Of a DNA stretch of 64,000 bases, positions 25,327 through 34,034 are shown one piece after another (positions within the stretch are counted from its first letter, which is position 1; each line of letters starts with the position of its first letter). Position numbers and translations under genes: made by a program. Source of the stretch: Nanosynbacter sp. (GTDB lineage: Bacteria > Patescibacteriota > Saccharimonadia > Saccharimonadales > Saccharimonadaceae); NCBI GenBank assembly GCA_015257455.1, contig JABZKD010000005.1, positions 6,150-70,149 on the forward strand. Direction: 5' to 3'. The notes under the pieces were generated by a model. That model was given only the letters and a program-made list of their open reading frames with translations, made no database searches and was not told where the DNA came from.

Positions 25327-26365
25327 GTTTTGAAAATGAAACTAAACAAAACTTACCGATAAGATTATTATAGTCGTTGTAGTATAATGATAAAATTTCA
25401 TCACAAAGTTGCGACGAAAAGAATGAATCATACGGTGCAGTACGCTCCATGCGCATAATGCAAAATCCAATATAGTAATTATTTTCTGTGTCAATATAGA
25501 CTCTTGGTCCAGAAAAACCCTCTACGCAATCGGTTTCAGAATAAGGACAACCAGAACAAGCATTATTGAGGATAATTCGTCTTATTTTTTTGTTGACTAT
25601 TTTAACACCATTTTTAACTTCGTATGTAATTTGCTCATCGGATACACCGGCAATAATTTTACGTTCAATTGGTGTAGCCCCAATACGAACCAATAACTCT
25701 TCTATGGCTGATTCGGATTCTTTAATATTACTTAAGTCAGGTTGAATTTCAATCTGTAGACTATTTTTGTAATAGTTAATTAATTCTATTACTTTATTGA
25801 TTGACAAAAAATCGGAAACTACCATATTAGCTGCAACATAAATACCCTCTTTTATAGATAAATCTATTGCCTCATGCATGCGTCGTATTTTATTCTCGTA
25901 AAATGACTTGTCCAGATGATAATTATTTTGAGTTCTTTGAATATCCCATCCAGTTAAACCCAATATATTAAAATTTATACCGTCGATTCCAGCATCAATA
26001 ATATCCTTTATTCTGTCGCCACCAGTTTCACCACTAGATATCATTTTGACTGTGAGTCCTAAACCTTTAAGTGACGCAATGATATCTTCGGCATGCATAT
26101 TAAGTGACGGTTCTCCGCCAGTGAGGTGGACATCTTCTACATCAAGCCTATACTTTGCTTGCTTAAAGAGGCTTAAGAAATTATCATCCACAGACATTTC
26201 TCCAGGATATAGCCTGCAATGGTTCTTCTTTGAAAAAATTGATACTCTATTCGAGCTGGCCCTCCGTACCAATGTCCCCTCATTGTGACAAAAACGACAA
26301 GAAAGACCACATTTATCAGTGATTTTTGCTCTTATTGAATTATTAATAGTAACTATAGTTTTCAT
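25322..26365 (-). CDS. Radical SAM enzyme with C-terminal cysteine cluster (MoaA/SPASM-like)
   Basis: Protein of 347 residues. The radical SAM cluster motif CGLSCRFC (CxxxCxxC) is at about 19-26, and the SAM-binding HLTGGEPSL follows at about 80-88. The C-terminal part has extra cysteines (NNACSGCPYSETDC and later GFCIM) that could bind an auxiliary iron-sulfur cluster, as in MoaA-like or SPASM enzymes. No molybdopterin genes or obvious peptide substrate are nearby, so the reaction is unknown. Base composition is more AT-rich than the core genes, suggesting acquisition. The neighbours are a CYTH protein and a TylF-like methyltransferase. Confidence 0.82.
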   Translation of the reverse strand: MKTIVTINNSIRAKITDKCGLSCRFCHNEGTLVRRASSNRVSIFSKKNHCRLYPGEMSVDDNFLSLFKQAKYRLDVEDVHLTGGEPSLNMHAEDIIASLKGLGLTVKMISSGETGGDRIKDIIDAGIDGINFNILGLTGWDIQRTQNNYHLDKSFYENKIRRMHEAIDLSIKEGIYVAANMVVSDFLSINKVIELINYYKNSLQIEIQPDLSNIKESESAIEELLVRIGATPIERKIIAGVSDEQITYEVKNGVKIVNKKIRRIILNNACSGCPYSETDCVEGFSGPRVYIDTENNYYIGFCIMRMERTAPYDSFFSSQLCDEILSLYYNDYNNLIGKFCLVSFSKQ

Positions 26366-26479
26366 TTTTCCCCCTTTTTCAAAAAATACTAAGAAAATCT
26401 TAATGTGATTACTTCTAACTAGATAATATACAAATTAAGAGAAAAAGCAATATTTAATATTAACCCTCACAAGATGTCA

Positions 26480-27148
26480 TTAGGCGCAATAAATAATCGC
26501 GAGGGTTTCGGCGACACGAAAACTAGCGACTTTGGCTTGATGGGCTTTCAGCCATTCATCCACGGCACGAGAGGAACCTGGTAATTCTGGATTATTATAA
26601 TCATGCACAATTATTACGCCACCTTGTGACATTTTTTCGGCAACGAGACGCAGACTGGTTTTAATAGATTGATACAAATCGCCGTCCAGAAAGGCGTAGG
26701 AAATTTTTTCCGGTATATCATATATGATATCAAGATCGTCAAAAAAGGCTTTCTTGATTTTAGGAAGTTTAAGCCCCATTTTCTTAAATTTTTCAATAAC
26801 TTCGCGTTTGGTAACGAGTAGTTCCCCAGCCTGAAAAGCGTCACCAGCTGCCGAATTATCTTCACGAGTTTTAGCAGGAAGTCCTTCAAAAGAATCGTAG
26901 AGCCAGAGCATTTTCTGACTTGCCTGAGCGGCTTGATTTTCCGATTGGGTAGGGACGCCATACCCCATCGATTCTAAAAGTTTTTGATAAAGTACAGAGG
27001 TGTCAGCCTTATAGCAACCAAACTCTACAACGTCACCCGGTATATTATGAGTTAAGGTTTTTGTGAGTTCCTGCAAAAGAATTTCTGTCTCACGAGCGGT
27101 GACTTGCTGCATGTAATCCTGATTTTTGGAAGAATTTTTGGCTTTCAT
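26480..27148 (-). CDS. TylF/MycF-like O-methyltransferase
   Basis: Methyltransferase of 222 residues of the TylF (macrocin O-methyltransferase) type. The sequence shows the SAM-binding VVEFGCYKADTSVL, the LWLYDSFEGLPAK loop, the metal/active-site block YAFLDGDLYQSI and the late VIIVHDYNNPELPGSSRAVD. In other bacteria such enzymes methylate sugars on glycans or antibiotics; here a surface glycan is a reasonable guess. The first 20 residues are polar and Lys/Gln rich. A TAAAAT box lies 11 bases before the ATG. Confidence 0.85.
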   Translation of the reverse strand: MKAKNSSKNQDYMQQVTARETEILLQELTKTLTHNIPGDVVEFGCYKADTSVLYQKLLESMGYGVPTQSENQAAQASQKMLWLYDSFEGLPAKTREDNSAAGDAFQAGELLVTKREVIEKFKKMGLKLPKIKKAFFDDLDIIYDIPEKISYAFLDGDLYQSIKTSLRLVAEKMSQGGVIIVHDYNNPELPGSSRAVDEWLKAHQAKVASFRVAETLAIIYCA

Positions 27149-27196
27149 TTGATGAATTTATTTTAGATTTTTCGACTGAATTTTATTTTGAGAAAA

Positions 27197-27856
27197 TTAT
27201 TTTTTACGCAAGAAAAAGGCGAAAATTATGCCGCCGATACCAGCAGAAATTATATCACCCATGGTATCGCCGACACCTGGAGCGTTAAGTTCTTGCATGT
27301 GGCCACCACAGAGTTGATCATAGGAAAATTCAAAACATTCCCAAGCGGCCGCAATGAAGAATACGAACGAAACGATGAAGAGGAAGGCGAAGGCAGTGGA
27401 ATATTTTTTAATTTTTACCGCTGAGGTATTTGAAGTGGAAGTGGATTTTACGGCAGATTCCTTGCCGTCATAGACGTTGTCGAGAATTTCTTTGGCGAGA
27501 AAGGCGGAAAATACACCTGATAAAGTGTGGACGATTTTATCATAACTCGGAGAACCAAAAATAATCAGAGTTTTATACCAATCGAGGTCAATACCAAGCA
27601 CCATAGCGATAACCAAAAAAGAACTATAGGCAAGACGAAGCTTGGTCGAGGTATGAAGATTGATTTTTGCGATTAGGTCCGGGACGAAAGGTAGGACGAT
27701 TGTCACGAGATAGCTTGGTAGTTTATGCCAGGTTACCGGGTCGACGAAGTGCATGATAGTAAGTGCGACACCAGAAATGACAATAAGGAATTTGATACTC
27801 AAATCTAGCTTGGTGAGATTGGAAGTTTTTTGGAATTGTTTAATAAATTTTTTCAT
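27197..27856 (-). CDS. Membrane protein resembling the YjdF family
   Basis: Integral membrane protein of 219 residues with about six hydrophobic segments. The conserved polar signature is SYDKIVHTLSGVF, AAAWECFEFSYDQLCGGHMQ and GDTMGDIISAGIGG, the pattern of the uncharacterised YjdF/DUF2238 family. A Ser/Thr/Lys-rich loop lies in the middle. ATG 27856 is chosen over a frame reaching 27910, because the extra residues contain no family sequence and a TATGC/TAAAAT box (27879-27888, minus strand) lies within that stretch. Function is unknown. Confidence 0.75.
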   Translation of the reverse strand: MKKFIKQFQKTSNLTKLDLSIKFLIVISGVALTIMHFVDPVTWHKLPSYLVTIVLPFVPDLIAKINLHTSTKLRLAYSSFLVIAMVLGIDLDWYKTLIIFGSPSYDKIVHTLSGVFSAFLAKEILDNVYDGKESAVKSTSTSNTSAVKIKKYSTAFAFLFIVSFVFFIAAAWECFEFSYDQLCGGHMQELNAPGVGDTMGDIISAGIGGIIFAFFLRKK

Positions 27857-27905
27857 AATGAACTCTTTAATTTGCTTTATTTTAGCATATATGTTGTAAA
27901 TACAG

Positions 27906-27936
27906 AACACCCCGCCGGGGCGGGGTGCTGTTTTTA
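27906..27936. terminator. GC-rich hairpin downstream of dnaK
   Basis: CACCCCGC pairs with GCGGGGTG around a four-base loop, with TTTTTA on the plus-strand side and only a weak T tail on the minus-strand side. By position it should end the dnaK transcript, but the T-tract favours the other direction. Confidence 0.55.
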
Positions 27937-27975
27937 GTGCCTTATGTATTTAGAGATTCGAGATTTTTAGCAGTC

Positions 27976-29859
27976 TTATTTGTCGACGACTTCACCTTCG
28001 ACTGGTTCATCCGGGTTAGATTTGCCAGCTTCTGGATTGGTCTGGTCGGCAGAGTTAGCTTGGTAAAGTTTGGCACCGATTGGCATGACTTTATTAGCTA
28101 ATTCTTTAGCGGCTTCTTCATATTTGGAAGCTTCAGCGTTAGTGTCTTTTAGGACTTCCTTAGCTTCTTCGACTGCCTTCTTGATGGTTTCTTTATCTTC
28201 ATCAGAGATTTTATCCTTGAACTCATCAGGCATTTTTTCGTATTGATAAATAGCTTGTTCTAGGTGATTCTTAGCATCGATAGCTTCGCGCTTTTTCTTG
28301 TCTTCATCAGCGTGGAGCTCGGCGTCTTTTTGAGCTTTTTCGATGTCTTCTTTGGACATGTTGCCAGAGTTTTGAATAGTAATACTCTGTTCCTTGCCAG
28401 TTCCCTTGTCACGAGCAGTAACATTTAGAATTCCGTTAGCGTCGATATTGAAGGTAACTTCAATCTGAGGGACACCACGTGGAGCTGGGGCAATACCGTC
28501 GAGTACGAAACGACCGAGAGATTTATTATCGGAAGCCATTTCGCGTTCACCTTGCAAGACGTGAATTTCTACCTGTGGCTGATTATCGGCAGCAGTGGAG
28601 AAAGTCTCAGATTTAGAGGTAGGAATAGTGGTATTGCGTTCAATAAGCTTGGTGGAAACACCGCCCATAGTCTCAATACCAAGAGAAAGCGGAGTAACAT
28701 CGAGTAAGAGAATATCCTTCACGTCGCCTTGAAGTACACCACCTTGGATAGCAGCACCGACAGCCACGACCTCATCTGGGTTAACACCTTGCATAGGCTC
28801 TTTACCGAAGAGTTCCTTAACTTTTTCAACTACAGCTGGCATACGGGTCATACCACCAACCATCACCACTTCATTGATATCGCTAGTGGAAAGCTTGGCG
28901 TCCTTGAGAGCCTTATGGACTGGGTCAGCGAGGCGTTCGATGAGTGGAGAGACTAGTTCTTCCATCTTTGAGCGGGTCAAAGTGTATTCAAAATGTTTTG
29001 GACCATCAGCATCGGCAGAGAGGAATGGAAGGTTAATTTCAGTTTCTTTAGCGGAAGATAGTTCCTTCTTAGCCTTTTCAGCTTCATCTTTAATACGTTG
29101 CATAGCAGCAGCGTCTTTCTTAACATCAATACCAGATTCTTCTTTGAATTTATCACAGAGGAAGTTAACGATGAGGTTATCGAAGTCTTCACCACCAAGG
29201 TGGGTATCACCGTTCGTAGAAAGTACTTCGAAGACACCGTCTCCTAATTCCAGAATAGAAACGTCGAAGGTACCACCACCAAGGTCGAAGACCACGATTT
29301 TCTCTTCGCTCTTCTTTTCGAGACCATAAGCGAGAGCAGCGGCAGTAGGTTCATTAATAATACGTTTAACTTCAAGACCGGCGATTTTACCAGCATCTTT
29401 GGTAGCTTGACGCTGAGAGTCGTCGAAGTAGGCAGGAACGGTGATAATAGCTTCGGTAACTTTTTCACCAAGGAAAGCCTCAGCATCAGCCTTGATCTTA
29501 GAAAGAATCATAGCAGAGATTTCCTCTGGGGTATATTCCTTACCATCCATTTCTACGGCTACACCGTTACCTTTTTTAACAATCTTATATGGCATAATGT
29601 CGAGATCGCGTTGAACTTCTTTATCGTCAAACTTACGACCAATCAAACGCTTAATACCATAGATGGTGTTCTTTGGGTTAGTAACACGTTGACGTTGGGC
29701 AACTTTACCAACAAGGCGATCACCTTTTTTAGTCACAGCCACGACAGATGGGGTGGTGCGATCACCTTCAGCATTGGTAATAACTTCCGGCTTTCCGGCT
29801 ACCATGTAGGCGAAAGCGGAGTTGGTTGTACCAAGGTCAATACCAATAATTTTACTCAT
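27976..29859 (-). CDS. dnaK: Molecular chaperone DnaK (Hsp70)
   Basis: Hsp70 chaperone of 627 residues. The ATPase domain carries [11 protein letters not shown] (4-14), [14 protein letters not shown] and VGGMTRMP. The linker is [17 protein letters not shown] ([14 protein letters not shown]), followed by the peptide-binding domain and a lid ending [19 protein letters not shown] precedes the ATG at 29859. The promoter is a perfect TTGACA-17-TATACT embedded in a CIRCE inverted repeat, so HrcA repression and heat-shock induction are expected. grpE, dnaJ and hrcA are not adjacent. Confidence 0.98.
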   Translation of the reverse strand: MSKIIGIDLGTTNSAFAYMVAGKPEVITNAEGDRTTPSVVAVTKKGDRLVGKVAQRQRVTNPKNTIYGIKRLIGRKFDDKEVQRDLDIMPYKIVKKGNGVAVEMDGKEYTPEEISAMILSKIKADAEAFLGEKVTEAIITVPAYFDDSQRQATKDAGKIAGLEVKRIINEPTAAALAYGLEKKSEEKIVVFDLGGGTFDVSILELGDGVFEVLSTNGDTHLGGEDFDNLIVNFLCDKFKEESGIDVKKDAAAMQRIKDEAEKAKKELSSAKETEINLPFLSADADGPKHFEYTLTRSKMEELVSPLIERLADPVHKALKDAKLSTSDINEVVMVGGMTRMPAVVEKVKELFGKEPMQGVNPDEVVAVGAAIQGGVLQGDVKDILLLDVTPLSLGIETMGGVSTKLIERNTTIPTSKSETFSTAADNQPQVEIHVLQGEREMASDNKSLGRFVLDGIAPAPRGVPQIEVTFNIDANGILNVTARDKGTGKEQSITIQNSGNMSKEDIEKAQKDAELHADEDKKKREAIDAKNHLEQAIYQYEKMPDEFKDKISDEDKETIKKAVEEAKEVLKDTNAEASKYEEAAKELANKVMPIGAKLYQANSADQTNPEAGKSNPDEPVEGEVVDK

Positions 29860-29917
29860 AAATACTCCTTGTTTATTATTTTTGGCACTTTAGCGGTTAT
29901 TCTGCTAATTTGTCTTA

Positions 29918-29946
29918 AGTATAGCTAATTAGCACTCTAATGTCAA
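29918..29946 (-). promoter_or_regulatory. dnaK promoter
   Basis: On the minus strand TTGACA (29941-29946) and TATACT (29918-29923) are separated by exactly 17 bases. The -35 box lies inside the CIRCE spacer. Confidence 0.85.
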
Positions 29947-29955
29947 GACTGCTAA
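29929..29955. promoter_or_regulatory. CIRCE operator of dnaK (HrcA site)
   Basis: TTAGCACTC, nine bases, GACTGCTAA: one mismatch to the consensus TTAGCACTC-N9-GAGTGCTAA. It overlaps the -35 region, so bound HrcA would block polymerase. Confidence 0.92.
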
Positions 29956-30011
29956 TTATTAAATTAACAGGGGTGGATGAGAAAAATTAAAAAGATTTTT
30001 GAGATTTTTGC

Positions 30012-31166
30012 CTATTTTTTGATGAAAATTTTCTTCACAAATTCGATTAATTCGACTCGGAATTGGAATAGTAGAAGACCAATACCAGCTACTGAAGAGC
30101 CGATGATTGCCGTAGAGCCATTAAATTGCTTGGGCGTTTTTTCAGGATCGCCAGTTTTTGGTACCTCAAGCTTATCGGTGGCACCGGTATTTGCCTTTTG
30201 CTTGCGACAACGATGAGTCTCCGGATTTCGCTCATAACCTTCTTTACAAGGTGCAGGAGTTTTTTCGTCTTTTGAGTCAATTTTCTTGCAACGGTTAGTA
30301 GCTGGATTTAATTCTTTGCCCTCCCCACAAGTTTTAGGAGTCTTTGGTACTGGGATTTTTACACAACGGCCGCTCTTCGGGCTGATTGTTTTACCCACTT
30401 CGCATGGTTTCTTTGCATTTCCTGTAGGACTAATCTTTTTACAACGATGCGTCTGAGGGTTAAGGTAATAACCTGTCTTGCAGATCTTTGGTTGATTTTC
30501 ATGAGAGTTCTCCTTATTACAGCGATGAGTAGCTTGATTTAAATAATATCCAGGTTTGCATTGCTTTGGTGTATTTGGTTTTGGCGTGACGATCTTATTA
30601 CAACGATGAGTTTCCTGATTTCTGATGTAGCCAGACTTACAGGGTTTATTCACGATATTTTCAGTTGGCTTAGGCTGGTTAGGCTTAGTGGGCTTATCAG
30701 GTTTTGGATGTTTTGGTTTTTCCTGAGGAGTTTTTGGCTCTGGCGTCTTACCTGACTCTTGTGGTTTTTTGGGTTTCTTTTTATGTCGTTCATCATAGGT
30801 TTTAATACAACGATTAGTTAACGGATTACGAATTTTCCCCTCTGGACAAGGCTTGGATTCCGGCAAAACGCTACGATGTTCAGCATCGGTAGGTGTCTCG
30901 GCGAGAATAATTTCAGTCTCAGAATTCCCCGCCAGAGAGCCAAAACTGACAGATCCAAGTAGCTCAGCTCTCTGTGGAACTTTACCGATATTATAATAAT
31001 TTTGGGGACTTCCATCTCTTTTTAGACTTAAAGGATTCCAAGCGTCATCCTTTTTGGCGCTGAAAAAATCTAAAGATAAGATGGACAAAAATAATAAAAA
31101 TAGACCGGTGGCAAAACACCACATAATCGGCTTTTCTGGTCGCTTTCTGAATTGTACTTTTTTCAT
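30012..31166 (-). CDS. Cys-repeat surface protein with sortase-like C-terminal signal
   Basis: Predicted surface protein of 384 residues: an N-terminal membrane segment (WCFATGLFLLFLSILSL, about 16-32), a Pro/Lys/Thr-rich middle, and seven copies of a 16-residue unit of the form C-x-x-G-x5-P/Q-x-T-H/N-R-C-x-K (for example CKTGYYLNPQTHRCKK). Near the end is EVPKTGD followed by a hydrophobic helix and a Lys-rich tail, which resembles an LPxTG-type sorting signal. Paired cysteines in each unit suggest small disulfide loops. ATG 31166 is chosen because GTGAGG precedes it; the frame reaches 31196. The family is unknown to me. It diverges from the 31348 operon. Confidence 0.75.
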   Translation of the reverse strand: MKKVQFRKRPEKPIMWCFATGLFLLFLSILSLDFFSAKKDDAWNPLSLKRDGSPQNYYNIGKVPQRAELLGSVSFGSLAGNSETEIILAETPTDAEHRSVLPESKPCPEGKIRNPLTNRCIKTYDERHKKKPKKPQESGKTPEPKTPQEKPKHPKPDKPTKPNQPKPTENIVNKPCKSGYIRNQETHRCNKIVTPKPNTPKQCKPGYYLNQATHRCNKENSHENQPKICKTGYYLNPQTHRCKKISPTGNAKKPCEVGKTISPKSGRCVKIPVPKTPKTCGEGKELNPATNRCKKIDSKDEKTPAPCKEGYERNPETHRCRKQKANTGATDKLEVPKTGDPEKTPKQFNGSTAIIGSSVAGIGLLLFQFRVELIEFVKKIFIKK

Positions 31167-31280
31167 ATTTACCTCACTTAATTTGTTTGACTGCAATTTA
31201 GCAAGTTTAAGAAAAAAGGAGAAGCATAAGCGGAAAGATTTTTGGTTTTACAGATAGAAAGAAGCCTTAAAAATTTTTAG

Positions 31281-31343
31281 CATAAGCAAGTTATAAATTG
31301 TCATAAGCAAGATATGATTGACCATAAGCATGATATAATATAG
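31281..31343. repeat. Three 21-base direct repeats in a divergent promoter region
   Basis: Units start CATAAGCAAGTTATAAATTG, CATAAGCAAGATATGATTGA and CATAAGCATGATATAATATA at exact 21-base spacing (31281, 31302, 31323). The last contains the TATAAT box of the 31348 gene (31334-31339). Two-turn spacing places all units on one face of the DNA, as expected of an operator array. Confidence 0.7.
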
Positions 31344-31347
31344 CTAA

Positions 31348-32058
31348 ATGGAGGTTCAAACTTTATTATTGACTTTCGGGGTGATAATTTTGAGCGCCCT
31401 AGCCCAGTCTTCCATGCAACTCAGCACGGGGGTCTTTCTTTTGCTATACCGAGAGAGTGCCGGAAGGTACTTGAAGAAGAAAACGAAAAATCTTCTTTCA
31501 AATTACATCGTAGGTTATATATTTTTGACCAGTTTACTCCTAACCTCTATCTGTTACGCCCTGATGGTGTTATTTGGTGGTAATTTAACTATCCTGTGTC
31601 TGACAATTTTAATTTGTTTGATTTTTAGTCTTGCAATTTGCGTGTGGTTCTTCTACTATAAAACCAACAGATCCACGGAACTTTGGTTGCCAAAATCAAT
31701 CATCCGATACATCCGCAAACGCGCGGCAAACTCATCTAGTAATATCGAGGCCTTTTCGCTAGGTGTTTTGTCGGTAGTGGCGGAACTACCATTCATCTTA
31801 GCTTTAATGTTGGTTTCAGCCGATAGTTTTTTGAAGCTACCAGCGCTTTGGCAGATTGTCATGATTTTAACCTATACGGCAATTTCGGTGATGCCGTTAG
31901 TAGTATTAAAATTAAGCATTCGCCATGGTAAGACAGCTGCGGAAATTCAAAAGTGGCGTCTAGATAATTTAGATTTCACAAAACTGATTTCAAGCATTCT
32001 CTTCATCACTTTAGGATTATTTCTGATTGCTTTTAAATTAGTGGCAGGAGGTTTTTAA
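31348..32058 (+). CDS. Polytopic membrane protein of unknown family
   Basis: Protein of 236 residues with about six hydrophobic helices. The first half contains TFGVIILSALAQSSMQLSTG and YIVGYIFLTSLLLTSICYAL, and a basic cytoplasmic loop (RYIRKRAAN) separates it from the second half. The layout is like that of small transporters or exporters of two three-helix halves, but I cannot assign a family. TATAAT (31334-31339) lies eight bases before the ATG. The stop overlaps the start of the next gene by one base (TAATG), so it is translationally coupled to the small protein and, after it, a flavoprotein. Confidence 0.7.
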   Translation: MEVQTLLLTFGVIILSALAQSSMQLSTGVFLLLYRESAGRYLKKKTKNLLSNYIVGYIFLTSLLLTSICYALMVLFGGNLTILCLTILICLIFSLAICVWFFYYKTNRSTELWLPKSIIRYIRKRAANSSSNIEAFSLGVLSVVAELPFILALMLVSADSFLKLPALWQIVMILTYTAISVMPLVVLKLSIRHGKTAAEIQKWRLDNLDFTKLISSILFITLGLFLIAFKLVAGGF

Positions 32059-32315
32059 TGCGTAAAAAGAAGAGCGAAAATCTGCCGGTGACAGATAAGT
32101 TGATTAAAAAGATCTTAAAGACAGAATGTAAAATTGAAAATATTCCAGAACTAGATGCGCAAACTGTCGAGTTTATCGTAAAAAAGGTAGTGACTTGGGC
32201 GGAGAAAAAAACCATTGTAACCCAAAGTGAATTTGATAAGAAATTAGCGAGTGAGGTGAGAAAATTTAACACCGACCTGGGATTCATGATTGAGCAAAGA
32301 AACAAACTGGTTTAG
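32058..32315 (+). CDS. Small conserved-looking protein of unknown function
   Basis: Protein of 85 residues, Lys/Glu rich, with no export signal. It is predicted mostly helical (LIKKILKTECKIENIPELDA, then TVEFIVKKVVTWAEKK). Its start overlaps the stop of the upstream membrane protein, and it ends 13 bases before the flavoprotein start, so it is the middle gene of a three-gene operon. It may be a partner subunit of either neighbour. I do not recognise it. Confidence 0.65.
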   Translation: MRKKKSENLPVTDKLIKKILKTECKIENIPELDAQTVEFIVKKVVTWAEKKTIVTQSEFDKKLASEVRKFNTDLGFMIEQRNKLV

Positions 32316-32328
32316 AGAAGGATGAATG

Positions 32329-33741
32329 ATGAGTGAAAAATTTGATTACGATTTGATAATTATCGGTAGTGGTGCGGCAGGAATGTCGGCAGCAAGAGCG
32401 GCGGCAGCTAATAATATTCGCGTAGCAATTATCGAGAATGAATTGGTTGGTAGTAAATCCGATATTTATCGCGTAGCACAGCTCTCGGCTTCTGACATCG
32501 CAAATCAATATTATGATGCGAAGAAGTTTTTGCAGCTGAGCAATAATCAAGACACTCTAACTTACAACTACCCTTCCCTCTTCGAAACCATCCAGAGGCG
32601 AGTGAAAAAATATATCTTAGCCAAGAAAAAATCTTTCGCAAATTTTAAGATTGATTTGATTCATGGCGATGCGCATTTTATTTCACCTTATGAGGTAGCC
32701 GTAGCGAATAAACGATATTCAGCGAAACGTTTCTTGGTCTGTACTGGCAGAAGTATGGATCTTAGTGCAATTTCGGGAATTGAAACTACGAATTACTATT
32801 TGCCGGAAGACATCTTTATGCGCGTAAAGAAACTACCAAAAATCGTCTTAGTAGTAGGCGCCGGAAAGAAAGGAATTGAGACTGCAGAGTATCTCGCCAA
32901 AATGGGGTGCAAGGTGATTGTGGCAGAAAAAGAAGAGACAATTCTAGAAGGTTACGACAAAGAAGCGATTGAAGTGGTTACAAATAAGTTAGTGTCGGGG
33001 CTAAAAATTAAGATTCTCACCAACACAAAAGTTGTAGCAATCCAAAAAGATAAGAATGAAACCGTTTCTAATGGACGTCGAGTGGCCACTGTAAAAGTAA
33101 CAATGAAGCGTGGCGCTGACGAGAAGACGGTACGCGTGGAAGCGATTGTTTTTGCGATTAGTAACCGACCTAATACAGAGCTCGGTCTGGAAAATGCAGG
33201 AATCAAATTTAGCGAACAAGGTATTATCGTAAATGATCAGCTCGAAACTAGCGTAAGTCATATTTTTGCGGCCGGAGATGTGGCCGCGAATCCTTTGAAA
33301 CAATCAGTGGGCTATTCGACGGAAAAGGCTGCTTACGAAGGAACTCTGGCAGTAAATAATATCTTAAAGCGCAATAAATTAACCCTAACCTATCGCCACT
33401 TCTCAACCGTATTAAATACGACACCTAAAATCGTAACCGTAGGCCTAACAGAAAAAGATTGTTTGTCACGTGGCATTAAATGCAAAATCGTAATTGTACC
33501 GGAAATTGAAACTACTCATTCCCTGATTGCGGGAGAGAAATTAGGATTTTTGAAGTTGGTTTGCGACAAAGATAAAAAACTACTCAGTGCGACAATCGTA
33601 GCCAAGAATGCCGACCTCGCAGTGATGGAGATTGTGGCTGGTATGTATGGCGATTTAACACTCTTGGAACACGCTTCAATGCCTCACATCAATGAAAGCT
33701 TCTCCGATATCGTGAGAATAGCTGCCAAAAATTTGATGTAA
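32329..33741 (+). CDS. FAD/NAD(P)-dependent oxidoreductase lacking the redox disulfide
   Basis: Protein of 470 residues with the layout of dihydrolipoamide dehydrogenase and mercuric reductase. The N-terminal FAD site is DLIIIGSGAAGMSAA, the NAD(P) site is LVVGAGKKGIETAEYLAKMG, the second FAD motif is HIFAAGDVAA, and the dimerisation domain ends with HASMPHINESF. The usual CxxxxC after the FAD site is absent; the matching stretch is ELVGSKSDIYRVAQLSAS without cysteine. It therefore cannot do classical disulfide chemistry, but flavin and pyridine nucleotide binding seem intact. ATG 32329 has a better distance to GAAGG than the ATG three bases earlier. Confidence 0.85.
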   Translation: MSEKFDYDLIIIGSGAAGMSAARAAAANNIRVAIIENELVGSKSDIYRVAQLSASDIANQYYDAKKFLQLSNNQDTLTYNYPSLFETIQRRVKKYILAKKKSFANFKIDLIHGDAHFISPYEVAVANKRYSAKRFLVCTGRSMDLSAISGIETTNYYLPEDIFMRVKKLPKIVLVVGAGKKGIETAEYLAKMGCKVIVAEKEETILEGYDKEAIEVVTNKLVSGLKIKILTNTKVVAIQKDKNETVSNGRRVATVKVTMKRGADEKTVRVEAIVFAISNRPNTELGLENAGIKFSEQGIIVNDQLETSVSHIFAAGDVAANPLKQSVGYSTEKAAYEGTLAVNNILKRNKLTLTYRHFSTVLNTTPKIVTVGLTEKDCLSRGIKCKIVIVPEIETTHSLIAGEKLGFLKLVCDKDKKLLSATIVAKNADLAVMEIVAGMYGDLTLLEHASMPHINESFSDIVRIAAKNLM

Positions 33742-33813
33742 AAAATCACAGATACTAGTAGGGGTTGCAGCTGGATTTTGTTCTGATTATAAATTTCAGA
33801 TGAAAAGTCTAAA

Positions 33814-33835
33814 TAAAAAAGAACCTGATGGTTCT
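33814..33835 (-). terminator. Terminator of initiator tRNA
   Basis: AGAACC / GGTTCT stem with a four-base loop, followed on the minus strand by TTTTTATTT, seven bases after the tRNA CCA end. Confidence 0.85.
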
Positions 33836-33841
33836 AAAACT

Positions 33842-33918
33842 TGGTGGCGGGGGTTCGATTTGAACGAACGACCTTTTGGTTATGAGCCAAACGAGCTACC
33901 AGGCTGCTCTACCCCGCG
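33842..33918 (-). tRNA. Initiator tRNA-fMet (anticodon CAT)
   Basis: A 77-base cloverleaf with acceptor CGCGGGG / CCCCGCC and encoded CCA. Initiator hallmarks are an unpaired position 1:72 (here C-C rather than the common C-A), A11:U24 in the D stem, and the D loop AGCCTGGTA. The anticodon stem is TTTGG/CCAAA, so only two of the three classical G-C pairs remain (29:41 is U-A). Confidence 0.92.
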
Positions 33919-33930
33919 ACGTATGTAGCT

Positions 33931-33959
33931 ATTATAATCTACAACGGTTTTTCTGTCAA
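33931..33959 (-). promoter_or_regulatory. Consensus promoter of initiator tRNA
   Basis: TTGACA (33954-33959) and TATAAT (33931-33936) on the minus strand with a 17-base spacer, 13 bases before the tRNA. Confidence 0.85.
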
Positions 33960-34034
33960 ATATTAACTGATTAGTTCTAGCTCTATCTTAATATCCTGAA
34001 GTAAATTCTGGATTTGAGTCTCTTTTATTTGAGT

